The notes under the pieces: model-generated
The model's database searches: none
Told to the model about the DNA's origin: nothing
Seen by the model: the letters and a program-made list of their open reading frames with translations, nothing else
In this document: positions 1-10,918 of the stretch, one piece after another
How positions within the stretch are numbered: the first letter of the stretch is position 1
Layout: every line of letters begins with the position of its first letter
Source of the DNA: Trichosphaerium sp. ATCC 40318
Taxonomy: Eukaryota; Discosea; Flabellinia; Trichosidae
DNA length: 64,000 bases
Reading direction: 5' to 3'
NCBI GenBank assembly: GCA_038496445.1
Contig: JALMLS010000166.1
Coordinates: 27,275-91,274, forward strand
Made by a program: the position numbers and the translations under genes

Positions 1-2040
1 CCTTGAAAGATTAGTTAGTACGTGCGAGTTAATATTTTTAAAGTATGGGTACTTGAAGTGCTCTATAGATGCGCCTATACTGGCCTTGTCTCCCTTCCAC
101 CAATACGGTATTCGGACCACTGTGAACTCATTTTCTTCCAACTTTTCTATCTTTGCTTTGTCTCTAGACTTTTGTGACTGTGTTGGTCCAAACGCCCTAA
201 CTTCTGTATAGTGATGCTGACCTAAAACATTACAAGTTATTAATAAAAAATCAAACAGTTCATGGAGCTGAAAACGTAAAATTTCTGTCAAAGAAATTCC
301 CTTTATTTTCTTACCTTGGAATTCGAGTATCAACTTGAAATCTGGTACATAGACGTCTACAATCATAGCTGTCATCATACCCACCTGTTGCTGAAGATTA
401 TACTCTTCATATACTTTCCTTTTGGGATAGTATTCGGCCGTGAAGATGTACATCATACTACATAAGAGGTAAGCATTTGTTTTTTATAATTTCCAAGAAA
501 TAAAGAAAACCAAAAAGTTTTCATCGTACCGCTGCACAGACCGCTTGTTCCCACTATGCAACTGTGCTGTAGACCAACTAAAGTTAGGGTATAGTATTTG
601 TAGACTACCATCAAAATACTTGGGTGTACTAAGTTGTAAACCACCAAGATCTCCAATTTGCCTGAAATTACAAAAAATGAGTGGTTTTCGTACTTCCTTT
701 TTAACCAACTATGGTTTTGTCGAATATATAAATGTACCCGTGAGATATACGATACCATTCTTCTGGTCTATACACTCGATACTTAATCTCACAAACTAGA
801 AAATACGTCAGCCAGACAAAGAACCAAAAACAACAAATCCAAAATTCTGTACTTCGTAAAAATTTTACAATTGCCGACTTTGAGTTCCAAGTCCCCTTTG
901 GTGACTTCCTTCAAGATGTGTAAGCAATAGACTCAAGTTATTTTTATGTTATCAATAAGAAAAAGTGTACATACTTGAATTTCCAGTCAATCCAGTCAAA
1001 GTGCGGGTACAAAGCTTTTAAAGCTTTTGATAAAAACTGGTCATATCTGAAAGAAGAATAACTACTTAACATACAATCCATTTTTTCTTATATGAGCAAT
1101 GCCTTACCTGTTCATAAAGGATCTTCCTCCTTGTAATTCATGAATTTTTGTTTGTGGAATATAGTACCAGTCCTCTAGGATCTTTGCTCCGACTATTGGA
1201 GCAACATAAAAGTCCAGGTAATTCAACCTATTTTTTTTGTCATGCCAATATCCTTGTGGTGCTTGTCTATCAATAATTAAGTTGATAGTATATATTTTGG
1301 AAGCATTAGAGTATATACTATAGCATAGATGCTATTTGGGTACAATAAAACATAAGGACAATCCAAAAAAAGTGTTGCTTGGTTTTTTCATTGAAAAAGG
1401 AAAAAATAGGCTTTAGTGTACACAAATTTCCATCCAAACCACTCAAAGTCACTGAATGTATATCTAAGTCCTGCTAGAAGAGAAGTATTGAACTGACTAT
1501 AACGTTGTAAGTAAAAAATATGAAGAAAAAAAAGAAAAGAATGAGAAATGATTAATTTCGTTTTGATGTATTGGCAACGACCCGTACAACTTGAGTATAG
1601 CGTGCTGCCCAGTCTCAACCATTTTTTGTTGTGTGACTTCATACCAATCATCCAATGTCTTGACGTTCAATAATTCACCCACGTTCTGAAAGTATCTAGA
1701 AGTTAAAAGTGAAAAACCATTCAATTTTTTTCAGTTCTTTTTTTTGCAGGAAAATCTTTTTTTGGAATTGACTGTACTCACTTATGGATATTATGCTTAC
1801 TGCGCCAGTAATTCCTGGGTGCTTGTCTAAAATATATAGTTAAATGATAAAGAACACAAGGTCATCATTTATCAAAACAGAACCAAGTTTTCGGGCAGTC
1901 AATAAAAAAAAATCCAAATGACAAAAAAGATCTTACACAAATATGTAATTATCCCAGTTATGCTCAGGGTACAATGAAATCATCATATCATGCATTGAAT
2001 TGTTATATGCACTATAAATTACAGCGTTAGGATTGTTTTT
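1..2040 (-). CDS. Repeat protein with C-terminal restriction-endonuclease-like domain (3' end outside window)
   Basis: Reading the minus strand from about 2.04 kb to the left edge, at least seven short introns join into one frame. The protein has repeated units of about 60 residues built on a W-x-x-W-K-F tail (as in FDWIDWKFKKSPKGTW), an E/D-D-W-Y motif (LDDWYEV, LEDWYYI, PEEWYRI) and a Y-P-x-x-x-W motif (YPEHNW, YPHFDW, YPNFSW). It ends with VDVYVPDFKLILEFQGQHHY and then VVRIPYWWKGDKASI, a pattern known from uncharacterised nuclease-like domains in protists and fungi. The PDF...EFQGQHH stretch looks like the acidic and glutamine core of a PD-(D/E)xK fold. Catalytic activity is inferred. The 5' end is uncertain: coding-like sequence runs upstream of the first ATG (1995) until an in-frame TAA near 2050. 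The C-terminus lies off the window. Confidence 0.6.
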
Positions 2041-2489
2041 GCCGTTTTAGGCGGTTTTCAACCAAGTTTGGTTTGACATTGGTAATAATACGTCATAATA
2101 TGTTTATACGCACACAACCACTTGTGACGCGCCAGCGTTAGCTAATTGAGCAAAAGTTAACACATGCCAATCCTGTACCAGCTTAACGTTGAGCCTTGGT
2201 GCGACTACGTTGTCCATAAGATTCCGTTGTTTGCTTCTACTGTACGGGTATGATCCTACACGGTTAAGTGTTTTGTAAATCACGTATTTAAACCTGACAA
2301 TAGCCGCATAGCGCGGGAGCTCATGTTTGACATGTTTTAACGGGAATAAGTATAAGTGGTTTTAAATGAGTCCTTTTGTTGTATTATTACTATTCGTAGC
2401 GTGTCGCTACGTAATTGTTGCCATTGTTGTGACTTGTGCTAATTCTAGACAGTCAACTTCATTCATTTTTCTTTGACACCTTTCACACC

Positions 2490-4644
2490 ATGCGCCAACG
2501 TCGCGGTAAGGATGCTACGCAGGCAAGTGACACGAAAAAAGAAAAGGAAGACAAAAAGCCTAAGCAAGGCTCTGTAACACTGTACGTATCACTTAAAAAC
2601 GTTTTTGAACGATTTAAAGCTATTCAGCATCAATTTATTTCACACTTCAAGCTCATGAAATGACTTTTTTAACGTTGGCATACGCATAGACATATTGATC
2701 AGGCATTAAATGTCAAGTTTTATTACAAATTATTTTGTACTAATGCTACTCAAGCACTGCCATCATTATTGTCGGTTTTCTTTCCGTTTTGTCATTCCTT
2801 GCAGCTGCCATAGTCATTTTATACCCTTACTTCAACGAACCTCCACCTCCACCTACACCAAACGAGCATGGCGTAGATACGACTACTATTTTCAAAAAAT
2901 CATGGGAATTTGCTTCGGAGGTACGCATAGAAACATAAAAAATGACCTTGAACCTATCCGTAATTTTTCGGTTTTTTTTCTTCTTGTAGACTGTTGTAGA
3001 CTTCCTTTTGTTTAGTTCGCTGAAGCTGGCAAGCCAGTCTATGTTATTGACTCTATTGTTACTGAATGGAAAGCACTGAAATGGACAAAAGAATATCTAG
3101 TCAAGAAGGTAAGAAGACATAGTAGTACATGGACATAACTTGCCGTATAGGCACCGAAGATAAAAAACGTGAGCAAAAGTTCCAATCCAACTTTTTTCTA
3201 TTTTCGTAAAGAAGAACCCTTTGCAGCACTTGAAGATGTCAAAACTGCATCAGCAAGCGTACCTGAACGTATAGGTAAGCATAATAAGCAAATATACAAA
3301 TACTCCTCTTACACGTGTTTGACTGATTGAGCTCAATTTTTTTTTATCGCAGATATGGACATGGCGGATCTTATTTCAAAGATTGAGAATCCCAAAGACA
3401 AGAAAACGTTTTATTATTATTCTGAATCTCTAGAAACAGTATCTAAGGATCTATTAAAAGATATAACACCAATAGAGCACTTACTAGTGCGAGATGAGAA
3501 CGTACGTTCTTCGAAAAAAAAAATCAATTAAAATCTTCCAGCTGAAAAAAAAGTTTTAGCGTCGACTTCCAAATAGTGTTAAGCTACAACTATGGATGGG
3601 TTCAAAAGGTACTTGTTGACTTGAGATGTAGTTATATTTAATGAATTCATGTCAGGGACTATAACGCACATGCACTATGATTGGTCACATAATTTCAAGG
3701 TTGTTCTAAAGGGTAAGAAGCGGTTTGTTATGTATCCGCCAAAGGAATGGAAGAATCTTTATTTGTATCCGTTTTTACATCCAAACAAAACAAAAAGTCA
3801 AGTTGAAGTCACAAACCCGGACATGGCTAGGTTTCCTAATTTCAAAAAGTCTTTTCACTATGAGGTACGTACTAACAATGTAAATGGGTTAAAAGCTTAT
3901 TGTACTTCAAACCTAGGCTGTGGTGTCTGCAGGTGAAATTCTCGTACGTTCTTATTTTTTTCTTAAACAAACAAAGAAGTCAAGCTCACGACTTTACACT
4001 AGTATATTCCACCTTTATGGTTCCATCAAGTTACTGCACTGTAAGTATTAATAATGGTACAAAGATAAAGTAAACTTACGTAAGATAGGGAACCATCAAT
4101 AAGCGTATCAGTGTGGACAGGTGCGCTTAACCTAAATACAGCGCATTACTTAACTGCTTTTTTCCTCAGAGAGTCAGCATCATACTAACTGGGATGCCCT
4201 TGGTACTTTTAATAAAATACATAGTTAGTACTAAATTAAATAATAGTGAAGCTTGGACTTCCTTTTAATAGCGATTGGGATGGTAAAACGAAGATAACTG
4301 CTAGTGTTGTTTTTTTGCAAATGATTTTGGACAAAATTGTTCCTGACACCTCCTCCTTTATTCGTGAGTTATACAATATTCGATACCTCAATTTTATAAA
4401 GAAGGTACCAAGTGTTATGGATAAAACATGGAAGCTTTGTCCGTCCCTAAGCGAGGTACAAGGATTTGAGTCAAGGTCTATTTTTGATGCTGAAATCGAT
4501 GAACATTTTGTCGCTTTGATAGAAGGTATACCAATGCCAAATCGTCAAATTTGGCTAGGAAATTATGTAGAGTTAGTAGCAAACTTGGTTGTTGATATAA
4601 CACAAGTAGCTGCATACATGAACTGTCTCAAGAGAGTATTGTAA
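2490..4644 (+). CDS. Membrane-anchored JmjC-domain (cupin) protein
   Basis: About ten exons join in phase across GT-AG introns. The start at 2490 is preferred over 2436 because it puts a short lysine-rich cytosolic tail (GKDATQASDTKKEKEDKK) before one hydrophobic segment (IIIVGFLSVLSFLAAAIVIL), giving a type II membrane topology. The JmjC fold follows: THMHYDWSHNF carries the H-x-D iron ligands, KKRFVMYPP the usual strand, and SAGEILYIPPLWFHQV the distal histidine and the typical IPPLW motif. SVSVWT closes the barrel. A helical C-terminal region of about 150 residues ends at TAA 4642-4644. The family comprises 2-oxoglutarate/Fe(II) hydroxylases or demethylases; a membrane anchor suggests an endomembrane or luminal hydroxylase rather than a histone demethylase. 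Substrate unknown. The frame is intact. Confidence 0.8.
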
Positions 4645-4731
4645 AAAAAAGAAAAAAAAAAAAGCAAATTCAAATAAACACGTGTCGTTTTTTAAAACAA
4701 CAAGATACCTATTTGCTATTTATTTAGCCTC

Positions 4732-4955
4732 TTACATTAACCCAGTTGATATTGCAAGTTTGTCCGTTACTACTCCGTACATTGCAAAAGTAGGTCTGGC
4801 ACGTGCAACATGGATTAGTTCTTGAACCCAGTCCAAAATATTTGTTGTGCTGGAAAAAACAGCAAACGCATTTGCATTCACATTCAGAGTGAGGTGAACC
4901 TCACGCAACAGTTGTAAACTGACATCCCTGTAGTAGCCACTGACTGAAATATTCT
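4732..4955 (-). pseudogene. Coding remnant of unknown family
   Basis: The minus strand holds an open stretch of about 70 codons reading SGYYRDVSLQLLREVHLT, then AFAVFSSTTNILDWVQ, and ending STGLM before TAA. A possible acceptor (TTTCAG) precedes it. The sequence further upstream (LWLGGNGSKELIRT around 5.03 kb) is interrupted by stops. I do not recognise the family. Position between the JmjC gene and a broken LRR fragment, and lack of a start, suggest a gene tail or decayed copy. Confidence 0.3.
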
Positions 4956-5148
4956 TTCAAAAATCGTTTTGTAAATTGGAAGAGTCTACAACATCCCCCT
5001 GATTGTACGTATAAGCTCTTTGCTACCATTACCACCTAACCAAAGCATTTTTCAATAACAATACCTTGTCTACCTATAGGGAATACTAAACAAATACATA
5101 AACAAGTGCAATGTAAATTTTATTGCACTGTCCGCAGTAGCATTTATT

Positions 5149-5361
5149 TTATGCTGAAATGTGCAACCACATGTTTGGTATTTTGTCCTTTTCAATATTT
5201 ATGACTGTTACACCTGCCAATTGTTTTATCCCATCATTCGTTAATGTACAACTACCCAAGTCAATATGATGCACACCTGCCAAACATGATAGAGCATTAT
5301 CTCTTAGTTGTGTACAACCATACATCTCTATACAGGGTATACCAGCCAGAAGTTTCATCAC
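5149..5361 (-). pseudogene. Fragment of an F-box/LRR-family gene
   Basis: This 70-codon frame contains about three LRR units of the type found in the complete copies elsewhere in the window: CLAGVHHIDLGSCTLTNDGI and KQLAGVTVINIEK. It has no F-box and no N-terminal half, and it ends abruptly at TAA 5149-5151. It is most likely a 5'-truncated relic of the intronless LRR family. A very small functional protein cannot be excluded. Confidence 0.65.
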
Positions 5362-5453
5362 GTGCCTTGAAGATTATTTTTGCAATTGTTTCGTTGTGTT
5401 AGAAAATACTCAACTCCTTCATCTTGAATTTGTTAATTGCTGAACGATTGATT

Positions 5454-6797
5454 TTATTGTAAGTTACACCTCTTTCCTTTTACTTTTTTCACTTCTGCGT
5501 TTATTGCAAGACGAATAGCTTCATCAAAAGCTTTTTTGAAACCTTTACAAGTGAGCGCTGACATTTCAAGATATTTTGCAACTTCCGACTTTTGGGCTAA
5601 ACCAAGACCTTCATCGTACTGTACTGATGAAGGATCTAAAGAAAAAAAAAATTAATGTCAAATCCAAACAATCAAGTTTTCTTCGTTTTGTATGTCATAC
5701 CATCCTTTCTTAAATCAACTTTAGTACCAACAAGTAGTATGGGTACGTTTGGTAAGTTTCTTCTGACTTCAGGTATCCAGTTATTGATAGCGTTATGTAA
5801 CGATTGTCTATTAACAAGGGAGAAACAAACCATGATAATATCCTGGTGTTTATACGCTATTTGTCGAAGTCTATCATAATCTGATCCTCCTGGCATATCT
5901 ACTATAGCAAGCTGTATTATCTGACAATCCCACATGATATTAGCTGGGTAACATTCCATGACACCTGGTATCTGAAAGAAAAAAAAATCAAAAAGAGGAT
6001 TATTTAATAGGGTATGGAATTCCCATTCGGATTTAAAATGTGACAGTATAAATCGTACGGTGACTAAATTAACGTCATAAGAGTACGTACATATTCTCCA
6101 GGGAAAGCATTGGTTGTATAACTTATAATAGCGCAAGTCTTTCCTAAACTGAATAAAAAAGTTGTTCACCACCAACAGTTTTCTTGACTTTCTCCGTTTT
6201 TCTTGACGAAAAAGAGGGTATAAAAAAAAATAAATCACGTGCCTACACCAACATCTCCCACAAGTGCTAGGTTTATTTTACCAGCATGCTAGTTTCGGTT
6301 TCCATAGAGAGTACACAACAATATTTTTTTAGCACACGTGACGCACCTGTATGCCTTCTTGCTCCACAATGCCTTTTTCACCAGACCATTTCACCAACGA
6401 AACTTTAAACAACCCTTTTTTAAGACGATCAGACGACAATCAAAATGTCAATGGTTTGATACCTTTGTAGTGTTTTTGGTTCTTCATATCCTTGAATCCG
6501 ATTAGAAACTGTTTTAATACCATCACAGACTCTTACCTCAGGTGATGGAGGCTCCCAGGACCTAGCACCAGGGAATTCAAGTATATGGCGTTCCCATACC
6601 GTATTTTTTGTTGTAAGGTTCTCCCAATGCCAAGAGACAAGGCATAGTGAACATAAATCGTACCTAGAATGTTTTTAAAAACGAAAACGGTTTTTTTTTG
6701 TTGATTCGCCTAACAGTCATTGATCGTACCACTCTACATTGGAGAAAACCTCAAGCCAGATTATATCAGGAAGTGTTTCCCACGTTAAACCAGACAT
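5454..6797 (-). CDS. F-box/Rho-family GTPase fusion protein
   Basis: The start at 6797 opens an exon coding [20 protein letters not shown]; an in-phase intron leads to [16 protein letters not shown], together a textbook F-box. A linker of about 70 residues (ending [19 protein letters not shown]) leads into a Rho GTPase: [15 protein letters not shown] (P-loop), [19 protein letters not shown] (effector region), [13 protein letters not shown] (switch II), [12 protein letters not shown] (G4) and [12 protein letters not shown] (G5). The protein ends KGKRCNLQ, a CAAX box (CNLQ) predicted to be prenylated. The intron inside the P-loop (6144-6242) appears to be GC-AG. F-box proteins recruit targets to SCF ubiquitin ligases; Rho proteins are membrane switches. 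A membrane-tethered SCF adaptor is inferred. The switch II glutamine is missing (see findings). Confidence 0.8.
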
Positions 6798-7201
6798 TGC
6801 GTTTTGGAGGTTTTGACAAGTCTTTTCTGTTCAAGACCTCTATACGGTCTCTTTGATTACAGCTCCTTCACGCGCTTTTTCTATCGACATATTATTGTAT
6901 TAAACAACATCCAGATGAGCTGTATTGGTTCTTTTCACGCGATGTCCACTTGTAGTTTCCTGTACACGTGACAATTATGTAAGTCGTATTCCACATAAAA
7001 ATCCATACAGTGATTATTGATTGTAGAACTTTAGTTAACTGAAAATCTAATGAATACTCACTATTCTCACAAAAGACTGTTGCTGTATATCGACAATGAG
7101 GGACAAAGCATAAAATTTGTTTAATTTTTTTGTTTTTTTTGTACAATTGCAGGCGAGCTTTGGTGTTGCAACAATAACGCCTTTTTTTTTTCTTGTTTTT
7201 C
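6798..7201. other. Intergenic gap between the F-box/Rho gene and Sec24
   Basis: No supported gene. Both flanking genes are on the minus strand, so this holds the Sec24 3' flank and the promoter of the F-box/Rho gene. T-rich tracts occur near 7,110-7,200. Open frames here are overlaps of the Sec24 last introns or chance frames. Confidence 0.4.
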
Positions 7202-10200
7202 TTACTTGTTGGCGTTCTTTTGACACATCTGAATAAATTCTGGGTATCTAAGCAACAACATGAGTGAATAACAACCCACCACGTGAAAAAAAATAAAAAA
7301 GAAAAAAAGAAGAAAGCAAAAAACGTACGAGAAAGTCTTTTGTTGTCGATCTTCAACAAAATGACTGAAAAAATATTGATCTGAAGGTTGTCCTTGTGAG
7401 AAGATAAGGAGCTGTTGAAAGTAAGGTCTATTCCTTCTAATATCACCAATAATACATCTAACACGCTCTGAAAGTGATGTAGTATCCTTAGAAGGCACAA
7501 GAGACAGCTAAAAAGACAAACAAGTCAACAACCTTGAAAACAAAAAAAAAACAAAAAAAAACAAGATTTGTTCTTTAACGCCACTTGGTGACGTCAAAAA
7601 TGAGAGCCAGTATCTTTGATAGTAGCAATAGATTCACTAAAAGATGAAAAAGTATTGTAGGTGTTTGTTTAAGTACCTTTGAGAGATCGACATTCTGTAG
7701 AGAAGAGACACCAAAGAGTGAATTGACAACATCACCCATTGCTTGTCCACCAATCCATACGATGATATTGATACCATTATCTAATAGATAGATACCTGTA
7801 CGATCTATTCTAGCTGAAGAAAGACCTAATATTGCAGGCATGGTAGTTCGACCAGTGTTAGGATCAACCTGACCCATTTCTGGTGCAAGATTGTGTATTG
7901 AGTAAAGACGTGGATACATCATCGCTGTAGCAAGTTCTAAATAGATAATATAAGCAAAATAGCATATTCAACATATAATAGCAGTTTTAGAGGAAGTATT
8001 TGGGATGAGGTCCACAAGTGGAACAAAAAGGGGATCATATAAAAAAAGTTTCACTGAAAAAATCCCTTGTTTTTCACGTGCCTATTGAACTGCTCTTGAA
8101 GAGGCAGCACACTGCAGCTCTGAAATCTGGTGTAACTCCCATTGACCCAGATCGGAATACAGGTGACTTAATAAGTCCAAGAACGTAAAGAGGAAGAAGT
8201 GAAAGAGCTGGAGGTAGCATTTGTGCGCCAACACCGGAATTTCCAAGAAGTGTTTTATATTGCTTCATAATGGCCACACACTTGTTTACAATAGCCTCTC
8301 TTGCAACTCTAAGATTACTTTCAAGTGCTTTATCAATAGCTAAAGTAAAAATAAGCGAACAGAAGTCAAAGACAGATCAAGGAAAGCGAAAGTTCATCAA
8401 CATTTTCGTACCCATTTTACCCATAAGGCTTACTATTGGTATCAAGTTTCCTGACTCAAGAATCTGTCTTGGGCTCTTTGAAGATGGCATACAAACAGTC
8501 AATGAACGTATTCTTCTATCACCTTGAGTAGATGTATAAAGTAATGCTGTTTGAATCAAAACATAAGGTTTATCGAAATCTTTAGTAGGAGCCAATTGAA
8601 CACCGAATCCCTAATAGAAAAATAAATATAACCACGTGGTACTTATAAAAAATAGTTCTTCTAATATCTATAAAAATAAACATACCTTATCTGCATCTGT
8701 AACAGGCAATGACAACAAGTCCTTATGCCTTAAAAAGAAATTTCCGAAATATCTGTTAATTTTCACATTCTTTGAAGCACGAACACGCATAACAGCTTCC
8801 CAAGCAGTCTGACGTGTTAATGTATGTCTTAACTCTTTACAAAGCTTCTCTAAGTGTCTAGCAGGTAGATACTCTGGGTAATAAGCAATCTGACCGCCAG
8901 TAATCGTGCAAAGAGTTCCAATCGTCGGAACATCAAGAGGTTTAGATGAAAAGAAACAACCATCAAATCCTACTTGACATCCAATGCATTCCTCAGCTAG
9001 AGCTGTATAAAAATCTCCTTGAGGCTTCATCATATTGATTTCTTTATCTTGACCAAGTAACTTTGGATCATAACGCTTCTTGAGCGCACCAAGGCCACTT
9101 ATTGGCGTTGAAGATGAAAAAAATGTTATTTTTCCGCCCATGTGTTTAACTACTTGAACAGCAGTTTTAAGCGCAGAGCCTACAACACAACTTGTCAGAA
9201 TTATTGAAAAAAAAAAGAAAAACAAACTGAAAAAAAAAAAAAGAAAAAGTCAAATTCTCAGTTTGTTCTTACCTAAGCAGGCGTGTACGCCTTGTGTTTG
9301 TGCAAACATCTTTGGTAATCGCTCTAATAAAGCCCGTACTTGTGGCATAGATGTTCTGAGATCAGTCAATAGTGTTTCCATTGTACCAGGAACAAACGCT
9401 TCTTTTGGGTTTTCAGCAACAACAAACATTTCAGGCAAGCTCGCTCCTTCTTTGAAGCTGTAAAGGTGTACAGCTGCATCGAATGTGATGAACCCAATCT
9501 TTGTTCTATCTCCACCTGGTAGATCATCTAATAGACCCTCTATAGCCTTGGCTATACCTTTAAGGAGACCTGCAGCGACTACTGGATAGGAGACATCGAT
9601 AACAAAGAAATAAACAGATGGCATTGGTGGTCTAACCATGTAGTCTTGAGGGGCTAGGAACTCAACAGCACAGTGTGTTAGTTCAGGACGTGTTGTGACA
9701 TCTGTTCTGTAACCATTGGCATCAAGACCACAGACATAGGCGTCCTTCACTATCGCGAACATTAATTTTTATCAAAATTTTTCTTTACCTCAAAAAATGG
9801 TGTAGAAAAACCGTTTTACGGCGAAAACTGTTTTGAATGGAAGGAATTTCTGTCTCAACAGTGTTTTTGTGAGTTTTTTTTGACATACCTTCGTTTAGGA
9901 AAGAGCAAAATGAGCATGTCCAGCGTCTGCCCATCTCTACAAAGCGAACGTATGGATTGATATAGGCCCTACACCTTCTGCAGCGAATGACGCCAATTGC
10001 TCCAAAATCTACCATTGGAAGGTTCTAAACGATACGTGTGAATATTGTGAAGAGTATTGAAGCGTTACCTGAGCAGTTCGGGCAAGTGGAGTGACGATAC
10101 AACCCATAGGCAATGAACACCCTCGCTCCGCTTCTAGAGTAGCTGGAAACATCTTTGCGGTAGTCTGGCAAAGTTCTGGTGGGCAAGGGACAATATGTGA

Positions 10201-10461
10201 CGGGTGCTGACGTTGAGGTTGTGTTTGAAACTGTCCTCCGCCTACCGTAGGTGTATACGCTTGAGGTGCCATTTGGGCATTTGTAGGTGGTACAGCACCA
10301 ACACCAACAGCAGGAAATGTAGGCGCTGTGGCGGCAATACCTGGCGCAGGGGTAATAGGTTGTGTTGGAGCGCCATAATTTGGTGTAAACGTTGTTGGAT
10401 TGACTGGGGCTGCCCCAGTGTTTGCTGGGGTTGACATGGATGGATAGACGCGTCTAGACAT
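7202..10461 (-). CDS. SEC24: Sec24-family COPII coat cargo adaptor
   Basis: Sec24 pairs with Sec23 in the inner COPII coat and selects cargo at ER exit sites. The start ATG at 10461 (MSRRVYPSM) opens a proline/glutamine-rich tail. Further domains follow in order: gelsolin-like entry motif (VPCPPELC), zinc finger (CRRC...CSFC, around 9.9 kb), trunk/vWA-like domain (SVYFFVIDVSYPVVAAGLL, RTKIGFITFDAAVHLY), beta-sandwich, helical region (VLIQTALLYTSTQGDRRIR) and C-terminal gelsolin domain (YLLDNGINIIVWIGGQA), ending PEFIQMCQKNANK. About nine exons join in phase, giving roughly 850-900 residues, normal for the family. One intron (7937-8081) seems to use a GC donor. The frame is intact, so this is a functional housekeeping gene. 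Confidence 0.92.
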
Positions 10462-10918
10462 TTTTTGCGACACGTAGAATGCTACGTTGACAAGCTGAAA
10501 GAACTTAACGTAAACTTAAAGCAATTAGCAATTAAGTTAATGTGCCCAAAAAAAACCTTGTTGTTGCAGGTACAACTCTTCAAAACCGGCAACCGGTAAC
10601 GCCCCAATAAACAAGGAGCACCCTAAATGGACATATAAAAAAATAGGCTTAACAACTGTGGTTGTGCACGTGTTTTTATCCAGAAAAATGATGTCTGTTT
10701 GAAATTGTTCTTTTTTTTTTATTTCATTCTAGGACACGACGCCAAGCGCTACGATCTACTTTTTAGTGATTGTATTACGTGCGCTTGGCATCAGGTACTA
10801 TAGTACAAGATTTACCACAGGTATTAAAGACCTGTGGAAGGCGTCTCGAGACGGTATATTTTTTTTTTTTTGAAAGGTAAAAATGTTCTGTATCGCTTTG
10901 TTCAAAAAAAAATCATTC
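10462..10918. other. Intergenic gap upstream of Sec24
   Basis: No gene supported. Contains the Sec24 promoter side and the 3' flank of the splicing-factor gene, with T-runs near 10,710 and 10,860. Nothing else recognised. Confidence 0.4.

Noticed and set aside
6892-7500. 202-codon minus-strand frame overlapping the Sec24 3' end
   Set aside because: It runs through Sec24 introns and exons in the wrong register and has no conserved motif.
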